Shown one piece after another: positions 11,865-22,260 of a stretch of DNA of 64,000 nucleotides (its first letter is position 1; every line of letters begins with the position of its first letter). This DNA is from Zanthoxylum bungeanum (lineage: Eukaryota; Streptophyta; Magnoliopsida; Sapindales; Rutaceae). The position numbers and the translations under genes are program-made. The DNA lies in assembly GCA_019454045.1 (NCBI GenBank), contig SKCR01047776.1, positions 1 to 64,000 of the forward strand. Reading direction: 5' to 3'. A model generated the notes under the pieces. The model did no database searches and was not told where the DNA came from. It was given only the letters and a program-made list of their open reading frames with translations.

Positions 11865-12762
11865 TGACCGGCGTAAACACACACGTATAACGCAAGCGTA
11901 CGTATCGTTCAAGTAGTATAAAAAGTATCGATCCCACGAGGACTTAATACCTAAGTTATTAATTTTATGAGGTTAAATGATTACTAGTATCTAACAAGTT
12001 GTTTAATTAATTTGAAATGGCGACGATTCTAAATTTAAAGACAAGTAAATAAAATTGTTCGAACGTAGATTTTAAGAAAATTCAATATTAAAAACTATCT
12101 AGGGTTGTGATTTCTTTTAATATCATTTTAAAGATGAAGTGGTAATCTTATAGTTGGGTAAAATATTGATTTATTAACTTGGAACACTAAATTATGTCAA
12201 AGCCTATTCCGATGGTCAATTACAAATACCTAGTATAATCCAATTGAACCATATGTCTACGTCAACCAAATTACCTAGATTCATTAAGATTAAGTTCCAA
12301 TTATGGTTACCCCCGCCCGACAGGTATATTCCTATCATGTAAGGAAATCTATTAAAGGGTTATCTATCCTCAGGAAGATCGTGGGCTATTGAGCTAGGGT
12401 TTTAAACTTAAAATAATATGTCTAGTTCATTTTAAGTTTACCTAGTTAATTTAATTAATGGTCAGTTAATTAAAAAGTATTAAGATTAAGACTCAATAAA
12501 TAAATCTTTATATTACCCAAACTATAATCTAACCCCTTATAAACCGGTGATATTGAAATACATCACAACCCTAGATACTAATTTAGTTACGACACATAGC
12601 TAGGGCTGGTAAAATAAAAGACATAAAATGCTGAAAAGTAATTGCGGTAAAGTAAATACTGAAAGGTAAATTACAATAAAATAAATGCTAAGGTAAAATG
12701 AATTACTTTTACTACTACTCATTTAGATATCTCCCATAAAATAATATATAAACTTGTGATAA

Positions 12763-13010
12763 TATTACCAACCGACCAATCTGGCGGTATCATGATTAAG
12801 TCAAATTAAGTCTAATCAGCCATTAAGGCGGTAATATTTGTCCATAACCAGCCATAAAGGCGGAACCAAAATAAACCAGCCATAAAGGCGGAACCAAAAT
12901 TAAATTACCAACCGACCAATCTGGCGGTATCCTTGATTAGTCAGGTTTAAACCAGATTAAAATTAAATTACCAACTGACCAATATAGCGGTATCCTTTTT
13001 AAGTCAAATT
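12763..13010. repeat. Imperfect short tandem units (ACCAACCGACC...GGCGGTAT) in Athila LTR
   Basis: Units built on CCAACCGACCAATCTGGCGG and CCAGCCATAAAGGCGG recur at uneven spacing of about 30-70 bp. The same array occurs in the other LTR (about 23170-23400) and, in shorter form, in the Athila-2 LTRs (about 27875-28020 and 35140-35285). Conservation in both families suggests a shared LTR module; role unknown. Confidence 0.7.
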
Positions 13011-13287
13011 TTAAATAGTGAATATATTATTCTTAAGGGAGATTAATCTAAATAGCAATAGTAAAAGAATTACCTTTTCACCCTAGCTGGGGAAGTTACC
13101 TCCTCATGATGAATAGTAAAAACTGTAAAAAGTAAGAAAGTAAATTACTATTATTACAAAACGTAATTAAAATTATTACAAAACTAAAAACTAAAATTTA
13201 AAACGAAACTTAGAGAGAGAAGAACTCCCTATTTACATCAAATAAATGGGAGAGAATGGTACAACAAAATCTGAAATCTCGAGCTCA

Positions 13288-13294
13288 ATTTATA
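13288..13294 (-). promoter_or_regulatory. TATA box in Athila-1 3' LTR
   Basis: Minus-strand CCTATAAATTGAG, equivalent to the box at 23689-23695 in the 5' LTR. Confidence 0.7.
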
Positions 13295-13381
13295 GGCGCG
13301 GATAAGCTTCGGGCTTCGCGACGCCAGAGCCTTTGGCGTCGCGACGCTGGAACAGTGAGTCGTGGCATGTTCTCGGCTTGA

Positions 13382-13744
13382 CACGTGGTGATTCGGATAA
13401 GAGGATAAGGCGACACGTGGCGAGGCGGCTAAGAGCTCAATTATTATGCTGACGTGGCGATGACGTGGTGCTGACGTGGCAAGGCGGCTGAGATCAATTG
13501 TCGGCACCGTAGGATTACGACACGTGTCACGACGTGATTGGCTGATGATGACGTGGCATATTGACTCGTTGACCTGTTGACGTGGATGATGATGTGGCAA
13601 GACGCGTGGAAGAGTTGACTCATTGACCGGGTGACGTGGCGACACGTAGGATGACACGTGGCACACTTGGCAATGGTGATTGTCGGCACCGTAGGATGAT
13701 GACACGTGGCACAGCGCACGTTAGCATATCGATGGTGACACGTG
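13382..13744 (-). promoter_or_regulatory. G-box / W-box cluster in U3 of Athila-1 3' LTR
   Basis: Six CACGTG sites (starting 13382, 13414, 13521, 13655, 13703, 13739), several further TGACGTGG sites, and TTGAC[CT] W-box cores around 13560-13625 and 13789. The block lies upstream of the TATA box in element sense. ACGTGGC sites bind plant bZIP factors and TTGAC[CT] binds WRKY factors (established); activity here is inference. Confidence 0.6.
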
Positions 13745-14027
13745 GCACGGCGCACGTTAACAAAGTCAAACTTCTCAAATTCTGACCCGTTGACCCGACG
13801 AACGTTAGTAGATCTGGTGCACGTTAGGCGTCGCGACGCGCAAAATTACCGAAATGCCCTTTTTGCCAATTTTTCCTGTTTTGCTCCAAATCACCTCTAG
13901 AATGTCCTGAAACTTTATTTATCTACAAAATAACACAAAACACATCAAAATATTCACAAGACTCAAGAAACTATACAAAATATTAGGTTAAGTGAGTGGG
14001 AAATAGTGATAGATTTACCACTTATCA

Positions 14028-14039
14028 CACCCCCAAACC
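14028..14039 (-). promoter_or_regulatory. Athila-1 polypurine tract
   Basis: Minus-strand GGTTTGGGGGTG directly abutting the 3' LTR; the equivalent in Athila-2 is at 28970-28981. Confidence 0.85.
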
Positions 14040-15231
14040 TAATATTTTGCTAGTCCTCGACAAAACATAAAATAACATAAATAAATTAACTAAGCCACTT
14101 TCGTAGGGATCACGGTTGCATTTAGCATATGCAACAAGCCTTTAAACCCCTAGGTGTCCCTAGTGGACGAGTTGTAGTCTCGTGAGGGTTTACAGCAATG
14201 ATACCCACAAACATTTTACAAAAGTAAAAAGGTAGTGAAACTAATGCACACAAAAGCAAAAAAACAAGTGAAAAGAGAACAAAGAAGTTATTGACTAATC
14301 AAGTGAAACTTCTACTCCAAGTTACTAGTTGTTTTCTTTCTTTTTAAATTACTAAATAAGTAAATTCTCCGATCGTTTTTACCATTCTCCATATACACAG
14401 CCAACAAAATATTAAACAACTCATTTTTGCCCACAACAATCATAAGTGCAGTTGATAAGAGAGTAATATTTTTGTCCTAAAGTTCTATCAGATTTCACAC
14501 TTTTTGGAGCAATGGAATAATTTTTCTCATTTTTCTGATTTTTTCTTTGATTTTTTTTTTTTATTTATATACAATATCTTCCATCTATGTAAGGAGCTTT
14601 GGGTCGGTGACTCCCAAACCAGTTGGCTTTAGGGCACCAGGTGTTAAGACACCCCTAAGGACTTAATTACTCAGACTTCAGATATATATATTTTTCAGCA
14701 TCTTTGATCCATGTAGCGAGCTTTGGGCCAGTGACTCCCAAACTAGTAGGTTTTAGGGCACTAGGTGTTAAAACACCCTTACAGACTTAATAACTCGGAT
14801 CTCGGAAGTTTTTTTTTTTTTTTACTCCACTGCTTTTTGAGATGCTTCCTCCAATTAAACTAGAGCACTGAATATTACAAACTTTTCAATTTTAGCTCAT
14901 GTCTGTATGTTTCCATGTATGTTGATAATACCTGTCAACTGAGCATATGAAGATTTATTTTAGTCAGTGTTATGGAGAATTCACAAATTAAATAATTTAA
15001 AAGGAGATAAACAAAAATTAACTTGTTTCGAAATAGGTTTGAGATACGTCTCAGGAGTGGAAACTCCTTACTCAGCTATCATTTCCCAATTTCACCTTTT
15101 TAGTCAAAACCAAAAAACGCAAAATATTTTTGTAATTTTTGAAAATTTCCCAATTTTTTTGTATTTTTCGAAAAATTTTGGACTAAAAATAAACAACATA
15201 CAAACTAAAAACAATGTACTAATCAACTAAT
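14040..15231 (-). other. Athila-1 3' non-coding region with a duplicated ~100-bp block
   Basis: About 1.2 kb between the LOG gene and the LTR without a supported ORF. It contains two similar units, 14581-14681 and 14705-14805 (period 124), each with GAGCTTTGGG, TGACTCCCAAAC, GGGCACxAGGTGTTAAxACACCC and GACTTAATxACTC. The GGTGTTAAGACACC piece can form a small hairpin. The same duplication occurs in Athila-2 (29526-29756), so it predates the split of the two elements. Confidence 0.7.
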
Positions 15232-15232
15232 T

Positions 15233-15272
15233 CCCTCCCCCAAACCTAAATGAGACATTGTCCCCAATGTCT
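15233..15272 (-). other. Hairpin plus internal polypurine motif downstream of LOG
   Basis: A perfect 8-bp stem, AGACATTG / CAATGTCT, with loop TCCC at 15253-15272 is followed in element sense by GGTTTGGGGGAGGG (15233-15246). The same arrangement is at 30183-30222 in Athila-2. GACATTGGGGACAATGTC next to a G-rich purine tract recurs in plant Athila-type elements, where it may serve as a second (central) polypurine tract; that role is inference. Confidence 0.7.
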
Positions 15273-15331
15273 TAAACAGTAGAAGAAGAGTTTAGAAAAT
15301 AATACCTGGTTAGCTGAGAATCTACAGGAAT

Positions 15332-15983
15332 TTAAAGGTTAAGATCCAGATTAATCCGACGCCTCTTACCACGATCGTCCTCAAACCAATTTATCTTTGA
15401 AAGAATAGGGTCAACTCGTGGTTTCATAAGCTATGAGTTGGTCTATTAGATCCGGAGCAGTTCTGGCAGTAAAGATGAGTTCTTTTAAAGGTTTTGACAC
15501 AAACCCATTTCTCCGAGCATCATCAAGAAACACACAAAGAAAATCAAAAAATCCATCAACGTTGAGCAGTCCAATTGGTTTCTGGTGTATGTTCAGGTTC
15601 GCCCAAGATAACACAATAAAAATTTCCTCCAATATACCCAAGCCACTTGGCAAAGCAATAAAAGCATCAGCACGGTTAATCATTTCCACTAGTCGTTCAG
15701 ACATACCTGGTACGATCAGTTCCTCTCCGTTTGATGGTTCAATAAGATTTGCCTCTGCCAAGGTTTTGGGATGATTCCCAAAACGTGACTGCCTCCTTCC
15801 TGTGCGGCCTTTGAAACAATCCCATTAGTCCAAGATTTCCTCCGCCATATATTAAGTGCATATTCCTTGTAGCTAAGACTCGACCCAATTCCTGTGTTGC
15901 TTCTATGTATTGTGGTTTAGTACCAACACTACTAACCAAAAACACACAGATGTTTTCAACTCGTCTTCTTGAGTGGCTTCCAT
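15332..15983 (-). pseudogene. LOG-family cytokinin-activating phosphoribohydrolase captured by Athila-1, frameshifted
   Basis: LOG enzymes hydrolyse cytokinin riboside 5'-monophosphates to free bases plus ribose 5-phosphate. Read in pieces, this minus-strand copy covers a full LOG protein of about 217 residues: RRRVENICVF near the N terminus, TKPQYIEA, the nucleotide-loop motif YGGGNLGLMG, GMSERLVEM (containing the conserved Glu-Arg pair) and ALPSGLGILEE in place of the canonical PGGxGTxEE. Then come HQKPIGLLNVDGFF and a tail ending RRRINLDLNL. There are single-base losses near the start codon, after YGGGNLGLMG and before AEANLI, and a one-base gain near LIAYE, so it is dead. Two core motif residues have changed (Gly to Ser, Thr to Ile). 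It lies in sense between integrase/ORF and the 3' LTR and has no introns, whereas plant LOG genes are multi-exon. Family assignment is firm; catalytic activity of any ancestor is inference. Confidence 0.88.
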
Positions 15984-16222
15984 CTTTTATTCTGGATATC
16001 TTCAAAAGTGCAATGATGAGTTGAATTTATAATACCTGAAAAGGGTGAATAAAAATAGCACAAGTATCTTCCAAAGGACGATTAGTAGCAAAATAGTAAA
16101 ATAAATCTTGATATGGTCAAAAAGGTCTGGATCCTGTCGGAGAAAATAACAAAACAAATCAATATTATCAGGAAAAGACAAAGAGATATAATATGTACAA
16201 GAATTTTCAGCTTGATTAACGT

Positions 16223-16789
16223 CTATGCGTCAGGGACAAGCTTCCCATCCAATTTTCTTATAAATTGGCAAACAGGGTCTTTTTTAGTCAGATTCCCAAG
16301 ACTTAATTGTTGTCTTTCTTTTTGAAATTGTGTATGTAATTTGCGAAAGGCTATGTGAACATATCCACTGGGATGCGTCTCAAGAGTCGAAGATATATCA
16401 TCTAAAGACTCCTTACTCAAGCCATCCCTAATGAATTTAATTTTGTCTTCGCGATTATCAGACACCATTCCTAAAGAACGACAATGAGTATTGCAATTCC
16501 AGCGTGCACATTTGTAACAAACACCCATTTGCTTAGCTCTACGTTTCTTTGCATAGGTGCTTTTCAAACCAGGCAGATGTGAAATAAAAGAGTCAGAAGA
16601 CTCACCTGACAATCGGACTCGTGTTTCAATTACCCAACGAATGTCATTGGGAACACCATGGATCGTCAGTAGTCTTATTCGTTCCAAGCGAGCTTTGTAA
16701 CTTTCATTAGAGATTTTTGAGGGAGAGAAGAAAATTGCTTGTGAAGATTTGCGAGAGCTTCTTCCATCTTGAAATGACTTAATCTGCAA
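16223..16789 (-). CDS. Unidentified Athila-1 accessory ORF, 188 codons, Cys cluster
   Basis: An uninterrupted minus-strand ORF between the integrase C terminus and LOG, same sense as the element. I do not recognise it. Visible features: a basic, Ser-rich N terminus, then KARLERIRLLTIHGVPNDIR, a basic patch AKKRRAKQ, a Cys cluster CYKCARWNCNTHC (CX2CX4CX3C, a possible zinc site), and a charged, probably helical C-terminal half (DKIKFIRDGLSKE, FRKLHTQFQKERQQL). It is the longest intact frame in Athila-1's 3' part while neighbours are broken. Athila-2 keeps only the N-terminal third (about 31030-31185). It might be an env-position accessory protein, a second captured host fragment or a nucleic-acid-binding factor; I see no signal peptide or membrane segment. 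Confidence 0.55.
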   Translation of the reverse strand: MQIKSFQDGRSSRKSSQAIFFSPSKISNESYKARLERIRLLTIHGVPNDIRWVIETRVRLSGESSDSFISHLPGLKSTYAKKRRAKQMGVCYKCARWNCNTHCRSLGMVSDNREDKIKFIRDGLSKESLDDISSTLETHPSGYVHIAFRKLHTQFQKERQQLSLGNLTKKDPVCQFIRKLDGKLVPDA

Positions 16790-16905
16790 AAACTAAACAC
16801 ACAAAATTAAATCACACCAAATCACAATATATACAAAAATTTCATGGGTTGCCTCCCTGCGAGTGCTAAGTTTAAAGTCGTCAGCTAGACGTGACTTCTT
16901 GAACG

Positions 16906-18209
16906 TTAGGCTGGATCTGAAAGTGTGACACTTTCTTTTTGTCGCTCAAATGATTCTCCCCAGTAGTGCTTGACACGCTGACTGTTAACCTTGAATGTGC
17001 TGTTGGTATTGGGATCTAGTAACTCAACAGCTCCATATGGTAAAACCTGAGTGATCACAAATGGACCTAACCACCTAGATTTTAACTTTCCAGGGAAAAG
17101 TTTCAACCTCGAGTTGTACAACAACACCTGCTGCCTTGGTTCCAACTGTCTGTGCACTATTTTTCGGTCATGCCATTTTTTGGTCTTTTCCTTGTACAAT
17201 TTGGCATTCTCATAAGCCTGTAGACGAAACTCCTCCAATTCGTTGAGTTGGTGAAGTCTTTTCTCTCATGCAGCTTGTGAATCAAAATTCAACTTCTTCA
17301 GTGCCCAATACGCCTTGTGCTCAAGCTCAACTGGTAGATGGCACGCTTTCCCAAACACCAATTGATATGGGGACATACCAATGGGTGTCTTGTAAGCTGT
17401 CCGTAGGCCCATAATGCATCATCTAATTTTGTTGACCAGTCCCTCCTTGTTGATGAACCACGGTCCTTTCTATTCTCTTGATCTCCCTGTTTGAAACCTC
17501 AACCTGTCCATTTGACTGTGGATGGTAAGCAGTGGCAACTTTATGAGTAACTCCGTATTTAGATAGGAGTGCATCGAAGTATTTGTTGCAGAAATGAGAG
17601 CCACATCACTGATAATTGCCCGCGGTGTTCCAAACTGAGTGAAAATGTTCTTTTTCAGGAATTTGATCACCACTTTTGAATCATTGGATGGCAATGCAAT
17701 TGCTTCGACCCATTTGGAGACGTAGTCTACAGCAACCAGGATGTACAGGTTTCCAATGAGGAACAAAGGGTCCCATGAAATCAATACCCCATACATCGAA
17801 TATTTCCACTTCTAGATGTGTTTTGCAACGGTCCTTCGTTTCTCCTGGAAATATTTCCCATTCTCTGGCACCTGTCACATTGAAAAGCAAAAAGATAAGC
17901 ATTTTTAAAAAGAGTGGGCCAGAACAAACCTAATTGTAGGACTTTGGCTGCAGTTTTGTTTCCGCTGAAGTGTCCGCCATATGGTGATGAATGACAGTGT
18001 TGCAAAACACTGTTGATTTCCTCATGTGGAACACATCGTCTCAATAATTGATCAGCACACCGTTTGAACAGGTACGGTTCATCCCAGACATAGTGCTTGA
18101 CTTCTTTGAAGAAATTCTTCCGTTGCCGAGTTTTCCATTCCAACGGCCATTTTCCTGATATAATGTAGTTGACATAGTCAGCATACCAAGGGACTTCCTG
18201 TTGTTTCAT
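16906..18209 (-). pseudogene. Athila-1 integrase, degenerate
   Basis: Integrase inserts the element cDNA into host DNA in the nucleus. In element sense the pieces are: zinc-binding HHCC domain (HCHSSPYGGHFSGNKTA then CDRCQRMG, about 18010-17840); catalytic core with [10 protein letters not shown] (first Asp) and [13 protein letters not shown], then GTPRAIISD (second Asp region); a broken stretch at 17240-17470 still readable as the DALWAYG / HINWCLGKR region; and the C-terminal domain at 16906-17238 with SRWLGPFVITQVLPYGAVEL and VKHYWGE. Several frameshifts and stops separate the pieces. The 16906-17238 piece has a close relative in Athila-2 at 31320-31646. Confidence 0.85.
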
Positions 18210-18239
18210 GGCAAACAGCTGTTCATCTGGAAAAGTTTC

Positions 18240-19854
18240 TTTATTGACAGATCTTTGCCAGCTGTTTCTCCATTCTCGAGCCTCGATAGATGATCTGCCA
18301 CATGATTCTCTATTCCTTTCCTGTCTCGAATCTCCACGTCGAATTCTGCAAAAGAAGTATCCAACGGATCAATCTGGGTTTGGCATCTTTCTTTGTGATC
18401 AGATATTTGATTGCTGAATGATCTGTGTAGACCACCACTTTGGGACCCAACAGATAAGAGCGAAATTTGTCAAAAGCGTACACAACTGCGAGCAACTCCT
18501 TTTCGTGGTTGTGTAGTTGAGTTGAGCTTCATTCAAAGTTCTGCTGGAGTAGTAAATGGTGTGGAAAATCTTTGCTTTGCGTTGTCCCAAAACTGCACCT
18601 ACAGCAAAATCACTAGCATCGCACATTACCTCAAATTGAAGGGTCCAGTCTGGTGCTACTATGATGGGAGCAGAGACCAGCTTTTGTTTTAAGATTTCAA
18701 AGGCTTCCTGGCATTCTTTAGTGAAGTTGAAAGGCACATCCTTCTCCAGAAGATTGCAAAGAGGTTTAGCAATCTTGGAAAAGTCTTTGATAAATCTCCT
18801 GTAAAAACCTGCATGTCCAAGAAAACTTCGAATACCTTTTACTGATGTTGGTGGAGGTAGTTTTTCAATTGTCTCTATCTTTGCTTTGTCTACCTCAATC
18901 CCCTTTTGTGAGATCCGGTGTCCAAGAACAATGCCTTCTTGCACCATGAAGTGACATTTCTCCCAGTTGAGTACCAGGTTTGTATCTTCTTCGCACCTTG
19001 TAACATCTGTTCCAAATTTTGCAAACAATGGTCAAAAGAATCTCCAAACACAGAAAAATCATCCATAAAAACCTCCATATTCTGCTCCAGCATGTCTGAG
19101 AAGATGGCCATCATGCAACACTGAAATGTAGCAGGAGCATTATATAATCCAAATGGCATCCTGCGGAAAGCAAAAGTACCATAGGGACATGTAAAGGTAG
19201 TTTTCTCATGGTCTTCTGGTGCGATGGCAATGTAATTGTACCCTGAATATCCGTCCAGAAAGCAATAGAACTCATGTCCTGCCAGTCTGTCTAACATCTG
19301 GTCAATGAATGGTAGCGGAAAATGGTCATTTCTCGCGGCTTTGTTAAGTTTCATGTAGTCCATGCATACTCTCCATCCAGTCACCGTTCTTGTTGGGATC
19401 AGCTCGTTCTTTTCATTGGTGGCCACAATAATTCCTCCTTCTTTGGTACACACTGCATAGGACTTACCCAACTGCTGTCTGAGATGGGGTAAATGATGCC
19501 AGCATCCAACCATTTGATGATTTCTTTCTTCACGACTTCCTTCATGATTGGATTGAGTCTCCGTTGATGCTCCACTGTGGGTTTGTATTCATCATTCATC
19601 AGAATCTTGTGCATGCAAAATGATGGACTAATGCCTCGAATGTCTGCTATAGTCCAGCCAATGGCTCTTTTGTCTCGTAACACTCTCAACAACTTTTCTT
19701 CCTGCTCCAATGTTAGTGAAGAAGAAATAATAACAGGTAATTCAGAAGAGTTTCCAAGAAATGCATACCTGAGATGGCTTGGAAGTAACTTCAGCTCTAA
19801 CTGTGGTGGTTCTTCAATCGAAGGCTTGATTCGATCTTTCTTTGGTAGTTCCAA
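18240..19854 (-). pseudogene. Athila-1 reverse transcriptase and RNase H, degenerate
   Basis: Copies element RNA into DNA and removes the RNA strand. From 19854 downward: an N-terminal segment with LDAGIIYPISDSSWVSP; the fingers/palm with WRVCMDYMKLNKAARNDHFP; FYCFLDGYSGYNYI; FAFRRMPFGLYNAPATF; and the catalytic box EVFMDDFSVFG (19040-19075) with both Asp residues kept. Thumb/connection with KCHFMVQEGIVLGHRIS and LGHAGFYRRFIKDFSKIAKP follows, then RNase H with [32 protein letters not shown] and [12 protein letters not shown]. At least three frameshifts break the reading. The F(M)DDFSVFG form is typical of Athila. Confidence 0.88.
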
Positions 19855-20112
19855 CTTTCAACCGCTGGGTTGCTTTGAATCGGAATGGTTTGTCAAGGTA
19901 GTTAATACATTCCAGGATTTCAGCATCTAGCTCACTGTCAGTCAGGTTGGTGATGCAAGCTTCAAGTGTATCTGTGGGATTTGGCTCAGTATTTGAACGA
20001 TACTTTCAACAACATCAACTCTGAAGCATTCTTCTTCCTTTTCATCACTTGGGAATTTCATGGCTTTGAAAACATTAAAGGTCATTTCTTGGTCCTGCAC
20101 TTTCATGGTCAG

Positions 20113-20418
20113 TTATCCTTTTTGCACATCAATCACAGTTTTACCTGTAGCCAAGAATGGTCTCCCAAGAATGATATGTATTTCTTTGTCTTCTTCCATG
20201 TTAAGGATGATGAAATCTGCTGGGAGAATTAGTTTGTCTACTTTTACCAGCACATCTTCAACAACACCTCTTGGAAATGCAAGTGTTCGGTCGCAAGTTG
20301 CAATGAAACGGGTAGGCATTGCTTCTCCAATCTGCAGTTTCCTGTAATTAGAAAAAGGCATCAAGTTAACACTAGCACCTAAATCACATAAAGCCTTACC
20401 GATATAATGTTCTCTCAA
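20113..20418 (-). pseudogene. Athila-1 aspartic protease domain
   Basis: Retroviral-type protease that would cut Gag-Pol. It contains GKALCDLGASVNLMPFS, with D-x-GAS replacing the usual D-S/T-G catalytic loop as in other Athila proteases, then FPRGVVEDVLVKVDK, LPADFIILNME and HIILGRPFLATG. It lies directly downstream of gag in sense, linked by the SFTVPCTI segment before 20418. Open over about 100 codons but cut off from reverse transcriptase by further breaks. Confidence 0.85.
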
Positions 20419-22034
20419 TGGTGCATGGAACTGTGAAACTGCCAGGATCTTTCAACTTCGGGGAAGTTTCCTCTGAATAATGGCGCTGCATTCTTCCGTT
20501 AATGCTACTGTTTCGTAGTCTCCCAATCTCCATTTTCGTGAAAGAATGTCTTTCATGAATTTGACATAACTGGCTGGGCATTTCTTCCAGGCTTCTGCAA
20601 ATGCGATGTTGATTGCAGCTTTTTGAAAACTCAAGGAATCGAGCAAACTGCTTGTCCAGTTTTTTTTTTTCTGAAGACGCTGAGGAAAATTTGGAGGTGG
20701 ATTGATCTGTTCTTTTTTTCCTTTGCCCTCTTTTTCCTTTGCTCTTTTCCTCCATCTGTTTTTCAGCTTCTTTTGGAACTTCTTCTTGGGACATCTTTAA
20801 TCCAACATTTTTGTTGATTTCAGTACCGCTTTTCAAAGTAATGGCTTGACATTGCTCCTTCTCCTCGTTCATTGGATGGGTTCTGTGTTACTGGGAAGAT
20901 TTCATGGTGGTTAAATAACTCTGAGCATTGTCCAGTTATCCGATTTGATTCTCCAGTGCTTTGATGGAAGCTGATTGGCTCTGAAAGATAGCATCGTACT
21001 TTTTTAACTGAGCTAGCACTTCTGCTATTCCTTGTTCATTTGCCTGCTCCTGGCCTTTGTTCTGTTGCTGGAATCCAGGTGGTGGATAGTTCCGCTGTTG
21101 GCCTGAATTGTTGCTCCATGAAAAATTAGGATGATTCCTCCACCCTGGGTTGTAGGTGTTGGAATATGGATTGTTCCCCTGCCTGTTGAAATTGTTGACA
21201 AAATTCATCGTTTCTTCTTAGTTGGTTTGATTCTGGTGCTCCTCCATATGGTGCACTTGTGGATCCAGTGGTAAGAGTCTCCGAAATTTGCATATCTGAT
21301 CTAGCTTGGTGTTGACTGCTGTATTAGCTCCACTTTCATAAATTCCTACAATTCTTTGGATCATGCTCCTTTCTGTTGGCCACAAAGAATTGTTGTTGGC
21401 CATTTCTTCAATTAGTTCCCAGGCTTGATCTTCTCATTTTGCCATTAAAGCTCCTCTAGCAGCAGCATCTATTGTGGTTCTCATTATTCCAGAAAGTCCA
21501 TTATAGAATGTTTAGACTTGAAGCCATTTTGGAATCTCATGGTGTGGACATTTCCGGAGTAAATCTTTGTACCTTTCCCAAGCTTCGTAGAGAGTTTCTG
21601 AGTCTTGTTGCACAAAGGATGTGATGTCATTCCTCATCTTTCCAGTTCTGGCTGGTGGAATGTATTTTGCAAGAACTTTGGAGGCTAAAGTGTTCCATGT
21701 TGTGATAGAACCTGCTGGTAATGAATGTAGCCAAACTTTAGCTCTGTCCTTCAAGGAATATGGGAAAACACGCAGTCTCATTGCTTCTTCAGCTTCTCGG
21801 TTGTAATTGAAAGTGCCGCAAACTTCCAGGAAGTTGCTGATGTGGGCATTAGGATCTTCAGTTGCATTCCCCCCAAACTGAACTGACTGCTGAATCATTT
21901 GAATGCATGTTTTGATGTCTCCTGCATTTGCTGGTAAGGGAGGAGTACAATGCAAGAATGGGTCTGTCAATCACCGGAATGGTTCTGTCTCGAATAGGAA
22001 TTGGTGGTGCAACCTCCAAAGGTTCATGTTCCAT
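20419..22034 (-). pseudogene. Athila-1 gag with C-terminal linker, frameshifted
   Basis: Capsid/nucleocapsid protein. The likely start is the ATG at 22034 (MEHEPLEVAPPIPIRDRTIP), matching Athila-2's gag start. The capsid domain runs about 21970-21512: TCIQMIQQSVQFGG, FLEVCGTFNYNREAEEAMRL, RVFPYSLKDRAKVWLHSLP and YEAWERYKDLLRKCPHH. It is followed by NNSLWPTERSMIQRI and the Athila-type segment NPYSNTYNPGWRNHPNFSW (about 21110-21170). The linker QCQAITLKSGTEIN (near 20840) precedes protease. Single-base changes split it into at least four frames. No CCHC zinc knuckle is evident. Confidence 0.85.
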
Positions 22035-22250
22035 GTTGACTAAAGCTTCTGGCCTTGGCTCGCCTTCCCCTTCTCAACTGTCTGATGGTTCTTTCAATTT
22101 CTGGGTCAAGCGGTCGAAGTTCAAAGCTTCTGGTTCGTCTCATGAAGTTCCTGAGAACCTGAAACACAAGAAAACAATAACAATAAGTAAAAATAAATTA
22201 GATACAAGTAAAAGTATCTAACCCCTAAAATAAATATAAAAGATAAATAA

Positions 22251-22260
22251 GTCCCGCCAA
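22251..22260 (-). promoter_or_regulatory. Athila-1 primer-binding site, internally deleted
   Basis: The position next to the 5' LTR holds only TCCCGCCA, where Athila-2 has the full tRNA-Asp complement (34084-34101). About ten bases in the middle are missing, so normal priming is unlikely for this copy. Confidence 0.7.

Larger units (their letters stand above)
11865..14027 (-). repeat. Athila-1 3' LTR
   Basis: In plus orientation starts TGACCGGCG and ends CTTATCA. About 2.16 kb and highly similar to 22268-24387, apart from substitutions and many one- to few-base indels. Contains an imperfect repeat of ACCRRCC...GGCGG units at 12763-13010, a TATA box at 13288-13294 (minus strand) and the G-box cluster at 13382-13744. 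Confidence 0.9.

Noticed and set aside
12763..13010. Possible CRISPR-like array of CCATAAAGGCGG units
   Set aside because: Units and spacing are irregular, the region is inside an LTR, and the context is a plant genome.
13238..13755. Ser/His/Arg-rich minus-strand ORFs with apparent repeats, also at 23691-24248
   Set aside because: Artefact of repeated ACGTGG-type motifs in LTR U3; frames differ between the two LTRs.
15433..15774. Plus-strand 113-codon ORF antisense to LOG, also 30537-30983
   Set aside because: Shadow frames of the minus-strand LOG coding sequence.
18208..18692. Plus-strand ORFs across the RT/RNase H region
   Set aside because: Antisense shadows of the Athila-1 pol gene.
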